Shown: piece by piece, positions 10,226 to 21,441 of the stretch | Layout of the letters: every line of letters begins with the position of its first letter | Position numbering within the stretch: the stretch's first letter is position 1 | Origin: Ascarosepion bandense | Taxonomy: Eukaryota > Mollusca > Cephalopoda > Sepiida > Sepiidae | Assembly (NCBI GenBank): GCA_037127315.1 | Contig: JBBBDQ010001918.1 | Coordinates: 3,745,001-3,809,000 of the forward strand | Length of the DNA stretch: 64,000 nucleotides | Direction of reading: 5' to 3' | The notes under the pieces: generated by a model | Told to the model about the DNA's origin: nothing | Database searches by the model: none | The model's input: the letters and a program-made list of their open reading frames with translations, nothing else | Made by a program: the position numbers and the translations under genes

Positions 10226-10950
10226 TATGGATCCAAAATTGCAGGTTTTGTGATAAACACCAAGAAACAATGGACCATCTAATCTCAGGCTGTTCTGTAC
10301 TTGACCCAAATGAATATAAAAATCGCCACGATAGACTGGGGCAATATTTACATTGGACAATATGCAAACACTATGGAAAATATGTAAACAAACAATGGTA
10401 TGAACATCACCCAGCAACGGTTACAGAAATAGAAGATGTCACCATTCTATGGGATTACACCATCTACACAGACAGAAAATTTGAAGCAAATAGGCTCGAC
10501 ATTATTGTTAAAAACCAGAAAGAAAAAACTTGCCTATTAATTGATATGGCTTGTCCAGCGGATTGTAACATAGTAACCAAGGAATTTGAAAAACTGTCAA
10601 AATATAAAGACCTGGAAATTGAAATAGAAAAAATGTTGGAAATTGAAAACAGGAGTTGTGCCAGTGATAGTAGGTGCACTTGGAATGATAAAAAATGGAA
10701 CAAAACAACACATTGAAAGAATCCCTGGAAACCCCAACATAAGAGATATACAAAAAATTGTCTTATTAAGTACAGCCCACACACTAAGGAGAACTTTGTC
10801 TATGTAACGCTAGGGATGATGGGAAAATGAGGAAAAACATGAAATGGAGCCATAACAACACGCCACGACCTGCCTTAGGTCTTCCCGCAGACTTGGTTGC
10901 GACCATAGCAGAAATCGAAATATGATTGAAAATGACATTATAATAATATA
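10218..10950 (+). mobile_element. R4/Dong-like LINE, 5'-truncated C-terminus
   Basis: The frame from about 10228 encodes CRFCDKHQETMDHLISGC, a CX2CX8HX4C knuckle. KHYGKYVNKQWYEHHP and ILWDYTIYTDRK follow, then an R2-type restriction-like endonuclease region: RLDII, 11 residues, LLIDMACPAD. The usual RPD is RLD here. Compared with 61309-61795, one extra T near 10637 shifts the frame, so IEKMWKLKTRV becomes IEKMLEIENRS and stops at 10716. The 3' UTR ends at ATAATAAT near 10945. Confidence 0.75.
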
Positions 10951-11025
10951 TATCTAAAGGAAAACTGAACACACCATTTAGATTTGGTTATAAATTATCC
11001 ATGCCCTAAATTAGCTCATTTAATG
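10950..11025 (+). repeat. Half of a fold-back element
   Basis: AAAGGAAAACTGAACACACC and TTTAGATTTGGTTATAAATT match one arm of the palindromic element at 24437-24563. Only one arm is visible here. Confidence 0.5.
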
Positions 11026-11264
11026 AGACGACATTCGTTTCATTCGGCATAAATATTTTCCCGGAATAAACATTTCTTTGGAAAATAAGTAACATGATTT
11101 AAAACAGAGACTTTAGCGTTATCTCAGTTGGGGACATCTAGACCGGTCAAAAAGAGGTCATCATTCTTGGATAGTGACCATAAACTCATTATATGCCCAC
11201 TCACAAGCACATGGATACCTATATACGTGTAACCCTATATATTAACACAATAACTTATTTATAT

Positions 11265-11312
<48 letters not shown>

Positions 11313-11702
11313 CCATATATTTACATATGTACACACAAATGCGTCTGTGCATATATACTTACATATACTCACAGACACACATCCATCTATGCTCACATAC
11401 AAATCTTACGTTCGCATACTCACATATATTTTTTTATGAAGATCGGATTTTACGCGTATAATTAGTAGTGACATATATTTACGCAAGTATATTAATAAAT
11501 CTCACATATACTCACAAAATATGCATATATTTGCATACTTACACACATACATACGTATATTTCCCTACAGGCATGTCCGTACTTATATATATATGAGTAC
11601 ATACACATGTATTATGTATCCATCCATCCATTCCATCCATCCATTTGTATCCACATATAATTCTTGTGTTCACACACTCAAATATCTATGAAGAATGGAT
11701 CC

Positions 11703-11733
<31 letters not shown>

Positions 11734-12030
11734 GACTGTGCCAAGAAGAAAAATTAGGAATTATGATATTCTCAAATAAAGCCGAACTGTTAAATGAAAG
11801 AACGGAAATTATTACGAAATGCATCCTCACTAAGAAATACTTCTTAGGTTCAAACAACCATGGATGAAAACGCCATAATCCGTTTTAATTTAAGAATTGC
11901 ATGTTCATAAATTCCCTGCCACATGAACGTTCAAATAAAACACCGTTACAAGAGGGTTCTTAAAAAGAAAAACGGTAAACTGTAAAATCAGTTATTAAAA
12001 ATCGCCTGAATATAATATAATTGTATCGAA
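11020..12030. other. SSR-bearing interval without a recognised gene
   Basis: Holds a (CA)n run (about 11265-11309), (ATCC)n near 11620-11645 and (AT)n at 11705-11730, with degenerate ACATAC/TATATA-rich sequence. No coding or RNA feature seen. Confidence 0.6.
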
Positions 12031-12032
12031 CA

Positions 12033-12231
12033 CTTTTTGTAACGAAAGACCTGACTTACCTCGGAATTCCAAACGAGCGCGAACATGTCTTGCTTGTAAG
12101 ATAATAACAAAAAAAAGAAATATGGCCGCTACTGAAGACACAATTTATACATGCCTATCTCGTCCAAAACGAGGACATATTTGCACACATGCAAATTTTG
12201 TCCGTCTTGGAATGACATAAAAAGCAGGTGC
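12033..12231 (+). repeat. 195-bp direct repeat, left copy
   Basis: Nearly identical to 13427-13623 (a handful of differences), including ATTCCAAACGAGCGCGAACA, GCCGCTACTGAAGACACAAT and CGAGGACATATTTGCACACA. Offset is about 1394 bp. The right copy interrupts a LINE B remnant, so the sequence is either mobile or part of a local duplication. Confidence 0.8.
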
Positions 12232-12485
12232 CAGCGCTGCTGTCAGTGCGGGTTTTTTCGGTGGATTGGCTATGTCGAAGTTGTGAATTGATAGACAGAC
12301 TGGCAAAGACAAAGGAGAAGCGGATAAGTTGGTGTCTGTTTCACAACTGCCCTGTGTAACGGGCCGAGAAAAGGAAACCTGAAATCCATTTCTTTGAGGC
12401 GACCAAAGAAAAAATGAAAGAAAAAAAAAACAGCTGGCCTCCCAGCGCACTGCCCCTTTTGTTTGGTTTGAAACTCCAAGCACAC

Positions 12486-12486
12486 A

Positions 12487-12573
<87 letters not shown>
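12486..12573. repeat. Compound (AT)n(GT)n(AAT)n microsatellite
   Basis: AT, then GT, then AAT runs lie directly at the 3' end of the minus-strand hammerhead-SINE copy. The AAT tract could be its tail or insertion site. Confidence 0.9.
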
Positions 12574-12574
<1 letters not shown>

Positions 12575-12820
12575 CTGCAAACAGATCTGTTTAGCTGTAT
12601 TACAGCTCATCAGTACGGTTAGACATCCGATTTCTTTTTACCCAGGACTGAAACCCGACCAATCTGGCGTCAGTCGGCGATTCTACCTCTGAGCTATGGG
12701 CGCTCGGTAGAAGGAGGCAGACTTTTAGCGTGTGATGTATCATACGCCAGTGGCTAGAGTGCTCTAATTCATTACAGAATGAGTGATGTGTAGATTCCAG
12801 AGTAGCTACTGTTTTTTAAA
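12574..12820 (-). mobile_element. tRNA-derived hammerhead element, copy A
   Basis: Minus orientation. A tRNA-like region has an A box TAGCTCAGAGG (12696-12686) and a B box GGTTTCAGTCC (12655-12645). About 25 nt on comes a hammerhead (12618-12575): CCGUA, CUGAUGA, GCUGU-AAU-ACAGC, UAAA (canonical GAAA), the palindromic ACAGAUCUGU, then UGCAG. The G12U change and one stem I mismatch should disable cleavage. The 5' part matches the dimer at 37559-38080 (AATTAGAGCACTCT, TCTGCCTCCTTCTACCGAG). Confidence 0.7.
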
Positions 12821-13070
12821 TATATATAAGAGAATATTAAAGTCAATGTCCAGAGGTAGCAGTCAACTTTCCAAGCCGCAGAATTAGAAATTGATTCAAT
12901 ATAATCTTTCCATATCATGTTACGAAAATAAGTTAACCAAAGACTGCGCAGTGAATAACAGTCATAGAAGTTAGTATTAGCCATACTGATGGGAAATGAA
13001 ACTAGGTGAGCACAAAAATACAAGGATGAAAGTGAACTAAGGAAGCCATAGAAGAAATGTTATAGGGTAA
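12820..13070 (-). mobile_element. LINE B RT remnant (thumb)
   Basis: The minus-strand frame contains WKDYIESISNSAAWKV, which matches LINE B WNDYIESIAKSAAKKV near 28990-29040. It continues at 13624-13885 after the 195-bp repeat and about 350 bp of unassigned AT-rich sequence. Broken by stops. Confidence 0.6.
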
Positions 13071-13426
13071 AAAGTAAAAAAGGGGAAAGAAATGAAAATG
13101 AGAAGAAAACCAGATGATGAAAGGACATAAATATACAGAGAGTGAATTTTTCTATACATTCAGTTAAAAGTAAAATATAATTAAACCTCCATAATGGCTA
13201 AAAGTTTAGCCGAAATACTTGGATATATAAAACATTCGGACAATTTTATATAATTTAAGCACTGAAAAGAAGAAAAAATACATGAAAAATTATGTAAAAA
13301 AAAAAAAAACTTAGCCACAGCACCTTGTCAGTCATTTTTAACAAAATTTGCTGAAGTAAAGAGAAAAAATCAACTGTCGAGAAAAATTATCGTGCCTTGC
13401 TATAAAAAAATTTGTCAAAAAAAGCA

Positions 13427-13623
13427 ATATTTGTGTAACGAAAGACATGACTTACCTCAGAATTCCAAACGAGCGCGAACATGTCTTGCTTGTAAGATAA
13501 TAACAAAAAAAGAAATATGGCCGCTACTGAAGACACAATTTATACATGCCTATCTCGTCCAAAACGAGGACATATTTGCACACATGCAAATTTTGGCCGT
13601 CTTGGAATGACATAAAAAGCAGA
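13427..13623 (+). repeat. 195-bp direct repeat, right copy
   Basis: See the left copy at 12033-12231. The + frame at 13546-13761 runs through this repeat into antisense LINE B and is not a gene. Confidence 0.8.
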
Positions 13624-13885
13624 TTAAAAGAGATCATTTTCGTATTGGAGGCGTTAAACTTAACAAGCCGCACCTTACCCCATTTAACAACAGATCGTAT
13701 ATCATTTTTTGAATCAGCTGCCAATTTACCCTTATCGAATCGATCAGACAGAATTAAATAGCCGTGTCATCAGCATAAAAACACTGCGCTGAGAATTGAT
13801 AACATCAGGAAGCTCCTTTATCAAAATAAAGAAAATCATAGACCCTAGGATAAAGCCTTGGAGAACACTGAATAAGTTTTAAAAT
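13624..13885 (-). mobile_element. LINE B RT palm remnant with YADD
   Basis: Minus-strand pieces read FSVLQGFILG ... FILIKELPDVINSQ (RT GVPQG-type region). After a frameshift comes FYADDTAI (about 13780-13760), the catalytic aspartate pair, then VVKWGK and LVKFNASNTKMISFN. The order is consistent with the thumb at 12820-13070. Dead copy. Confidence 0.65.
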
Positions 13886-14056
13886 TTATAGAAGAATAGA
13901 TCTAGAAGAGTGACCAGTAAAGATCACATTCGTTTCTCGATGTGATGAGGAAGACTGAATCAGTTAAAAAAATCGCCCGGAAATACCATAACCCTTCAAG
14001 TTGTGAAGAAATCTCGTATGCTAAACACATTCAATTACTTTCGTGCTTCAACATAC

Positions 14057-14312
14057 GTGAAACACGCTAAGGCGATCATGTCTCAAAAGAGTGGGCAGAA
14101 GATTATCCCGTAGTAGGTTGCTATTGATTTCGGCGGTAGACTGGTTCCCAGCCAAGGCTATAGAATCCAATCTCTCCTGTTATTTAACCCATAACTGGAA
14201 AGAAGAGACGGATTAATCCCTTTCCCAAGGGTATTTGCGCATAAGTGAATGCAATGAATTCAGCTGGAATTTGAACTCGTCTCTCCGATTTATCGTTCCG
14301 AGCCGATATCCA
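14057..14312 (-). mobile_element. SINE1 with perfect 11-bp target duplication
   Basis: SINE1 in minus orientation, trimmed at both ends. CTTCAACATAC stands on both sides (14046-14056 and 14313-14323). This is direct evidence of LINE-type target-primed retroposition. Confidence 0.85.
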
Positions 14313-14375
14313 CTTCAACATACTTATCTAAAATTTTATATACTCTCTTAGTAATAATCATGAACACATCAGCAG

Positions 14376-14590
14376 TTAACCTTCTTCTTCTTTATGTGCC
14401 GTATCCTCTGTCTTGCATGTCCCTTGTCGCTCTGAAACCTTTCCCTCATGGTATCTCTCCCAAACCCAAATCCACCCTCAATTTACTCAAGTCAATCAAG
14501 TATATCTCACCTTGCTTTTCCCTGTCTCTCTTTCCCTCTATCCTTCCTGTGAGTATTAAATTCTCCAAGCTCTCTGATGTGGACCGGTGA
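14376..14590 (-). mobile_element. LINE A 3' end
   Basis: Begins with the CTTCTTCTTCTT tail complement and contains words of the LINE A 3' region (CTCAAGTCAATCAAGTATAT; TATTAAATTCTCCAAGCTCT). It resumes at 15095, separated by unassigned sequence and an element E insertion. Confidence 0.6.
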
Positions 14591-14689
14591 TGGGACCAGG
14601 AAATGATAACTCGAAACACGGTGGTAAGGTTAACAACATATATTAAGTCAAAAAAAAATAGATGCCAGAGGAAAGAGTAAATATAATCT

Positions 14690-14968
14690 ATTTTTTTTCA
14701 ATTGGAGTAGATAGACTAAACTATCGCCCGGTTCACACTCCACCCACATCTATTGAACAGGTGAAAAGGCTCATCCCTTGTTTCCTGTTTAGGATGCAGT
14801 TTCCGGTTTTCTCTTTTCTAATCTTCTCACTTTGTTTTTTTTTTCAATTAGAGTAGACAGACTAAACTATCGCCCGGTTCTCTTTTCCAATCTCTTCACT
14901 CTTATGTAGCCCCCTACACATCAGTGGCGTTACCGCCTTGCTCGGGGTGATATGATTAAAAAAAAACC
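14690..14968 (+). mobile_element. Element E, two head modules, plus orientation
   Basis: Module 1 (14698-14837) holds ATCGCCCGGTTCACACTCCA and TTGAACAGGTGAAAAGGCTC. Module 2 (14845-14900) is shortened just after the B-box-like CGCCCGGTTC. The LINE B-like tail (GCACATCAGTGGCGTTACCG, GCTCGGGGTGATATGATT) ends in A8. Confidence 0.75.
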
Positions 14969-15094
14969 TTGGCTTACTAGTGACTGACAGACAGACAGAC
15001 TGTGCTAAGCTGAACTGAAGCCACGAGAGCGATTAACTCACAGTTAATATACAGATAGGAAGAGTCCATAGTTAAGTGGGTAACGCCCCACAAC

Positions 15095-15480
15095 AGTCTC
15101 CTTTCTCATTGCGTGTCCCGGGAACCTCATCTATCTCTTTCTGAAGCTAAGTATAGGTTTCATTTTCGTTTGAGCCCTCTCTAAAACCTTCTCGTTCCTC
15201 ATGTGTTTAGTTCATGATATCCTCAGTATCCTTCTGTAGAACTTTCGTGTCTCTCTTTCATCTTTGAGCATTCGATGACATATAGGAGGACAGATACATA
15301 ACAATCCAGTCCTTTTTCTTTGTTTTCAATGAAATTTTCGTGTTTCTCAATACTCTACTTAAACTTCGGATTGCTTTCTTGGTCAAGCCAAGACTCCTTC
15401 GGATCTCAGTGTCGCACTTTCCGTCTGCTGTTAAAATACTTCCCAGGTATTCAAATTTCTGTACCTGGTTGATCTAATTT
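15095..15480 (-). mobile_element. LINE A RT thumb remnant
   Basis: Decoded on the minus strand it parallels KFKYLGSVLTEDGKCNTEIR and LETKKRVLDCYVMSVLQYG at 32090-32400 (compare CGGATCTCAGTGTCGCACTT here). Ends at a T-run near 15480. Frames broken. Confidence 0.55.
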
Positions 15481-15699
15481 TTTTTTTTAACAAATTGTCT
15501 TTATTTTGTATATGTGCTGTTAGAACAAATTTAATCTCTGGTTGTCGACCTAAACGGTTATCGAATTTCATGGTATTGTGAACGAAGCGGGATGATAGCA
15601 ATCCGGGAGGACAGAAAATAAGACCAACAAAGGGCGGAAGAACTCTCGAAATGTCAACGGCAAGATAATTAGAGGCGATGCCTTGAGAAATCACTGCAG

Positions 15700-17620
15700 A
15701 GAATGCGAAGGGAAACCACTCCACTATTAATCACAAGAACTATTATGGCAATCAACAATCAAATTATTTATCTGAACGGCGTGATGCCATCTGACCGACA
15801 TCGAGCGACTGTTAGCGCCAACGGCGTAAAAGGGACACAATTCAACCCAACTGATCCCACGTCTGAAAAGGACGATATGAGCGACAGTTCTCCCTGGACC
15901 GTTCTCTTGCGACTGTTCGCACCAGATACAAAATAATTCTTGGGACATGGAAAGTCAAAACGTTAACCAACTTCGGACAGCTGGCGATGTCAAACAGAAG
16001 ATGATCAGAGAGAATATCAACATTTTAGGCATAGGTGGCCAAACAGCAGCGATTTCGTCAGTGACACCCACAGGATCATATACACAGACGGTAAAAATAA
16101 TAAAAAAAAGGAGCCGGCTTGATACTATACCAAGACATGAAGAAATGCGTTCTGGGGTACTGCCAGTTATCCGAAAAGTTCTTGTGGTCTAACTGAAAGG
16201 GAAGCTCTTCAACATAGCTGTTATAGCAGTGTATGCACCGACAACGCAAAGTACTGAGGAGGAAATAGATTTTTTCTACTCCATAGTGAACAACGCTAAG
16301 GCTCAGAGTAAGCCTCCAGAAATTAGATTTATTATAAGAGACCTGAGGCAAGGAGAGAAAAGGTGCAACAGTTGACAACTTAGGACTAGGAAACCTTAAT
16401 GACTGCGGAGAAAAATGGGTCTAATTGTGAACAGCAAATGACCAGGTAATAAGAAACACCTGGTTTCATGAACACCCAAGACGATTATGCGTATGGAAAA
16501 GACAAAAAGGGGACACGCAAAACCAAATCGGTTACATAACTATAAACATGAGATTCAGGTATGCAGTTGTTCCTTGAAACATTTATCCAAATGGCAACTA
16601 CGGAAGCGACCACCACTCGGTTATACGCAAACTGGGGATGAAATTTCGGAGACTAAAGGAGCCTAGTGCAGCAACTAGACTGCAATGCAACAGAATCGTG
16701 AACGACCTCAACATGCAAGAAAAATATAAGGACAGTGTGTAAAACAAATAAAAGTGACAAATCGGAAACGGAAACTCAAAATTGGGACACACAACAAAAG
16801 TATTAGTGACATCAGCAAACGAAAACATCAAAAAAAGAAAACAAAAAAAAAAAGACGCAGAAAGAAAAATGAGGGGATCACAGATGAGATTCTCGTCATG
16901 ATACAAAAGAGACAGAAAACAATGCCAAGAGATGGTGTGGAATACAGAAAACTGCACAAGGAAATAAGGAGAAAATGTAGACAGGCTAAATAAAAATATC
17001 TCAATGACAAGTGTGCTAAAATAGAGAGTGAGCATGACTTATAAAGGTGACACGCATAAAAATATAAGAGAAAAACAGGACAAAAGATAGCAGGATGTAT
17101 AACATATTAGAGAAAGAGAAAATACTTCAGCAATGGTAAGAATATATTAGAGTTCTCTTCCATGACAAGAGAGAGAGAGAGAGCAACCGACAATACATAG
17201 AAATATTAAAGAGCCAGAAATATTAAAAACCGAAGTTGAAGCTGCACTGGTCAAATTGAATCGAAACAAAGCAGCAGGACCAGACGATATTGTAATAGAG
17301 ATGCTGACAGCCTTAGACTAATTCGGCATAGAGAAAATTACAGAAATCATAAATGTCGGAAGATCTAAGTAGGTCGATTTTCATAGCACTGCTCAAGAAA
17401 CCAGGTGCAAAGTTATGAGTCACAAAACAAAACTCATCTTCTGGATTTAGGCCGGAGATAGGACAAGAACAGCGCGATTTCATCAAGGACACTGGAACAA
17501 GGAACGCAGTATTTATGCTCAGTTATCGGAAAGGGCAATACAAATGCAGGAGGATGTGTACCTATGCAGTTAACATAGAAAATCATCTCGATTATATGAA
17601 AGATGACACTATGATATGTA
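15700..17620 (+). mobile_element. LINE A endonuclease and RT N-terminal region, decayed
   Basis: Reading +, 15935-16640 carries an AP-type endonuclease: GTWKVKTLTNFGQL; AVIAVYAPTTQSTEEEIDFF; GLGNLNDCGEKW; NTWFHEHPRRLCVWKRQK; NQIGYI; YGSDHHSVI. The GDFN catalytic motif has decayed to IRDLRQG, and NQIDYI has become NQIGYI. Near 17200-17290 comes RT sequence (EVEAALVKLNRNKAAGPDDI). Many stops and frameshifts make it inactive. The endonuclease resembles the RTE/BovB-like type found in vertebrate CFDP2; the clade is not settled. Confidence 0.7.
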
Positions 17621-17743
17621 TTAATTAGAGTCCTTAAGACTTTGCTAAAAATAGTTAGAAGGCTAAATAGACTGATAGTTAGAAAGTTACCATCAAGTCT
17701 AGATGTTTTGTTAGTAGAAAGTCAGGCAAAGATATGCTAGATA

Positions 17744-17815
17744 AATCAAGAGTAGAGTTTAAAGAGAATTTACGAGCAACACATTCTACTTTATCAGCTG
17801 CGAAAAATAGCATAA
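17744..17815 (+). repeat. 70-bp repeat, left of LINE B
   Basis: AATCAAGAGTAGAGTTTAAA and GAGAATTTACGAGCAACACA recur at 19621-19690 with about 85% identity. The two copies bracket the LINE B remnant between them. Confidence 0.6.
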
Positions 17816-17839
17816 ACCATGAACAGGCAAACTACAAAA

Positions 17840-18408
17840 ACCCTTCATTCGAATGCGGGTGTCTCTCAAGGCTATATCTTACACCCTACGCTTTTTCTGA
17901 TCTTTATTAATGGCTTTCCTGATGTAATCATTTCATAAGTAGGCATCTATGCAGATGACACCACCATTTACTCCCGTCTCAATAAAAAAATCTGTCAAGG
18001 CTGAAAAAAGTAAACATGGCTGCTTCCTTTCAAAAAAAGCTAAAATCTGAGATTGAATGGGATAGAAAATGGCTTGTAAATGCCACCAACACGTGGATGT
18101 TTTCATTTAACCACCATAGAGAAACTTTCTTTCCTACCATCAGAATGAATGACGCTAGTCTCCTAGAAAGCAACACACTTCGCCTCATTGGCCTTAATCT
18201 CACAAATGAAATGGCTACATCAAATCCATAGCTGCATCTACTGCTAGGAAGGTTTGGTCACTGTGTCGGACCAGAAAGTTTTTTCTCGTCAGAATCCATT
18301 TTGCACGTTTAAAAATCTACCATTCTTTCGTGCATTGAATACTGTTGGCACATCTGGTCGGTTGCTTCTACTATTCATCATGAGTTTCTCAGCAAAATCC
18401 AAAAATTC
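17840..18408 (+). mobile_element. LINE B RT with YADD box
   Basis: Reading +: NAGVSQGYILHPTLFLIFIN (RT motif B/GVPQG type), then VGIYADDTTIYSRL at about 17940-17985 with the catalytic YADD intact. After a frame change, SEIEWDRKWLVNATNTWMFS, FNHHRETFFP and LRLIGLNLTNEMAT follow (18016-18231), as do SRQNPFCTFKNLPF-like thumb residues. Stops and frameshifts interrupt it. Confidence 0.7.
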
Positions 18409-18476
18409 TCCGAACGTTGAGCCTGGTCAGTACTTATATGGGTGACCGCTTGCGAATACCAGGTACTGTAAGCGTT
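18409..18476 (+). pseudogene. 5S rRNA 3'-half fragment
   Basis: GAGCCTGGTCAGTACTTATA, then GGGTGACCGCTTGCGAATAC and CAGGTACTGTAAGC match the 3' half of animal 5S rRNA. The 5' half is missing and the piece is spliced between LINE B and SINE1 sequence. A fuller relative is at 33034-33136. Confidence 0.75.
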
Positions 18477-18485
18477 TAGTGACGG

Positions 18486-18650
18486 ATGTGTGTTGTGGTG
18501 CAGTGGATATCGGCTCGGAAAGAGAAATCGGTGAGCCGAGTTCGAATTCCAGTTGAATACCATGCATTCACTTAAGCACTGGTACCCTTGGAAAAGGTAT
18601 TAATCCGTCCCTTCCCTCTAGTTTTGGGTTAAATAATAAGGGTAGGACTT
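18486..18650 (+). mobile_element. SINE1, 3'-truncated
   Basis: The head (GTTGTGGTGCAGTGGATATC, GAGCCGAGTTCGAATTCC with B box) and middle are present. It diverges after TTTGGGTTAAATAATAAG. The following 18650-18800 ends in (CAAA)n and is unassigned. Confidence 0.8.
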
Positions 18651-18804
18651 GGGGACCCTGCTCTTAAAAAAATCCCAATGAATTTTGATACGCAAAAAGA
18701 AAAATGTTGTAAAAATAACCTGACACAAAATCATTGGTTATGACCTTAAATGATCCCATAAGGATTGATAGGTCGTTAAACCTCGAAACAAACAAACAAA
18801 CAAA

Positions 18805-18913
18805 CCAAAACAGGATCTGCAATGTAAGAGACCAGAACTTGCCAGGTTGCCTTCAGTTACTTTCTCACCGACGTGATGTGGCTTTCCCCTGTTTTTTCTA
18901 CAAGTATTTTCAG
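18805..18913 (+). mobile_element. LINE B segment between SINE1 copies
   Basis: Reads RICNVRDQNLPGCLQLLSHR and RDVAFPCFFYKYFQD. This matches LINE B RDCNVIGTDLVARLQPLPHR and RNVASLCLFYKYFHG (63300-63430, minus). Confidence 0.7.
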
Positions 18914-19225
18914 GATGTGCGTTGTGGTGCAGTGGATATCGACTCGGAACGAGAAATCAGAAAGCAGAGTTCCATTTCCAGTTAAATCCATTGTATTCAC
19001 TTACGCAGAAATACCATTGGGAAAGATATTAATCCGTCACTTCCCTCCAGTTATGGGTTAAATAATAAGGCAGATTGGGTTCTATAGCCTTGGTTGGCAA
19101 CCAGTAAACCGCAGAATGCAATGGCAACCTACTGCAGGATAATCCTCTGCTCAGTCAGTCATGTCACTTTCGAGACATGATCGCCCAAGCGTGTATCACG
19201 TATGGCACTTAATTAACTGCCGATT
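18914..19225 (+). mobile_element. SINE1, full length
   Basis: The head GTGCGTTGTGGTGCAGTGG contains the A box. GAGTTCCATTTCC is a mutated B box. The tail hairpin is CGAGACATGATCGCC, ending TATGGCACTTAATTAACTGC. It sits inside the LINE B remnant. Confidence 0.85.
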
Positions 19226-19319
19226 TTCGGGTTATGGCTACTATTCTGACGAGATTTTTTCTTTGGTTTCCCGACCACATGTATTTACTCATGTCACTAG
19301 ATTGGCATCAAGCTACCAC

Positions 19320-19600
19320 CGAAATATTTAAATGCAACCTCTTCTACTTTAAAGTTTATTTTCTCGCACATCCCATTTCTGGAATTCCCTTCTGTTTACT
19401 TGTTTCCCTTGTGGATAAAATCTCCAAAAGTTTAAATGCAACGTCAATTGTCATCTTCTATCCACTTTATTCTTATCCATCGCTTATCATTTCTTCGATA
19501 TCCTCTGTGCCTTGTTTTTTCTCTAACTGTAACCCCGTGAGCACCAGTGGTGGTCTTGCTTTGCTCGGCGTGAACTCAATTCTAAGTGGAAAGTTAGTTT
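19320..19600 (+). mobile_element. LINE B C-terminus and 3' UTR, decayed
   Basis: AAGTTTAAATGCAACGTCAA parallels FKCKVN of intact copies. The 3' end GTGGTCTTGCTTTGCTCGGC then GTGAAC is a degraded LINE B terminus (compare 27600-27660). Confidence 0.5.
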
Positions 19601-20055
19601 TTATACGTATCTTTAGTTGAGTCAAGAGTAGAATTTGAAGAGAATTTACGAGCAAAACATTTTCCTTTATCGGCAGATAAAGATAGTACATTCAGTTAAG
19701 TGAAGAGAGGAGGAATAGAACATTTACTCTTGTTTAACACAAATAGTCTTTTGAACCAAACTTAGAGACTGTACAGTGCCTCAATCTACCAGCAAACAAA
19801 ATATTAACATAGGCGTCTGTTGTGATCGGAAAGCGGTTCCTGTTGGCTATAGCGGCTGAACAGGCCTGTATGAGCCAAGAAGAAGATTATAGATTTACCT
19901 GGTATTTGCGAGAAAGTACTAAAACTTCAATGCCGACTTTGACTCAAGAGGAAACCTCTGTGGCACAGTTCTGAAGAGGAGGCTTGAGAATATCATTCCA
20001 AGGAGCGTCTCGAAATCCATCTCAATCGTACACTGGCAATATATTTATATCATTC

Positions 20056-20057
20056 AG

Positions 20058-20098
<41 letters not shown>

Positions 20099-20192
20099 CC
20101 TATCTATCTATCTATGTCTAATCATATCTATCTATCTATCTATCTATCTATGTCTAATCATATCTATCTATCTATCTATCTATGTCTAATCA

Positions 20193-20230
<38 letters not shown>

Positions 20231-20234
20231 ATCA

Positions 20235-20265
<31 letters not shown>

Positions 20266-20274
20266 GTCTAATCA

Positions 20275-20326
<52 letters not shown>

Positions 20327-20331
20327 AATCA

Positions 20332-20378
<47 letters not shown>

Positions 20379-20387
20379 GTCTAATCA

Positions 20388-20418
<31 letters not shown>

Positions 20419-20430
20419 GTCTAATCATAC

Positions 20431-20469
<39 letters not shown>

Positions 20470-20470
20470 C

Positions 20471-20521
<51 letters not shown>

Positions 20522-20561
20522 ACTAACTATCTATCTATCTATCTATCTATGTCTAATCATA

Positions 20562-20624
<63 letters not shown>

Positions 20625-20629
20625 AATCA

Positions 20630-20679
<50 letters not shown>

Positions 20680-20680
20680 C

Positions 20681-20720
<40 letters not shown>

Positions 20721-20729
20721 GTCTAATCA

Positions 20730-20784
<55 letters not shown>

Positions 20785-20793
20785 GTCTAATCA

Positions 20794-20836
<43 letters not shown>

Positions 20837-20885
20837 GTCTAATCATATCTATCTATGTCTAATCATATCTATCTATGTCTAATCA

Positions 20886-20918
<33 letters not shown>

Positions 20919-20927
20919 GTCTAATCA

Positions 20928-20982
<55 letters not shown>

Positions 20983-21037
20983 GTATTAATCATATCTATC
21001 TATCTATCTATCTATCTATGTCTAATCATATCTATCC

Positions 21038-21070
<33 letters not shown>

Positions 21071-21108
21071 CATAATCATATCTATCTATCTATCTATCTA
21101 TCTCTCTC

Positions 21109-21141
<33 letters not shown>

Positions 21142-21150
21142 GTCTAATCA

Positions 21151-21205
<55 letters not shown>

Positions 21206-21236
21206 GTCTAATCATATCTATCTATCTATGTCTTCC
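20056..21236 (+). repeat. (ATCT)n array with a GTCTAATCAT spacer
   Basis: About 1.2 kb of CTAT tetranucleotide, punctuated irregularly by about 20 copies of ATGTCTAATCATAT or close variants. The apparent 242-residue IYLS repeat frame is a translation artefact of the SSR. Confidence 0.95.
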
Positions 21237-21239
21237 ATT

Positions 21240-21400
21240 TTGTATTAATAACTATTCTATTTCGCTGATATCATTTTCGTTTTCTTCATACATGATTATT
21301 ATATCTTCAGATGGGTTTCTATCTATGATTGATAACAATCTTACCCTTACCATACCTCTCTCTCTCTCTGCTTGTCTTTCTCTCTCACACATAAATATAA

Positions 21401-21441
<41 letters not shown>

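Noticed and set aside
16598..17035. 145-residue minus-strand hydrophobic frame (membrane protein)
   Set aside because: It is antisense to the LINE A endonuclease/linker region; the hydrophobicity comes from the A-rich sense strand.
20114..20842. 242-residue open frame (IYLSIYLS repeats)
   Set aside because: Pure translation of the ATCT tetranucleotide array; no codon bias or complexity.
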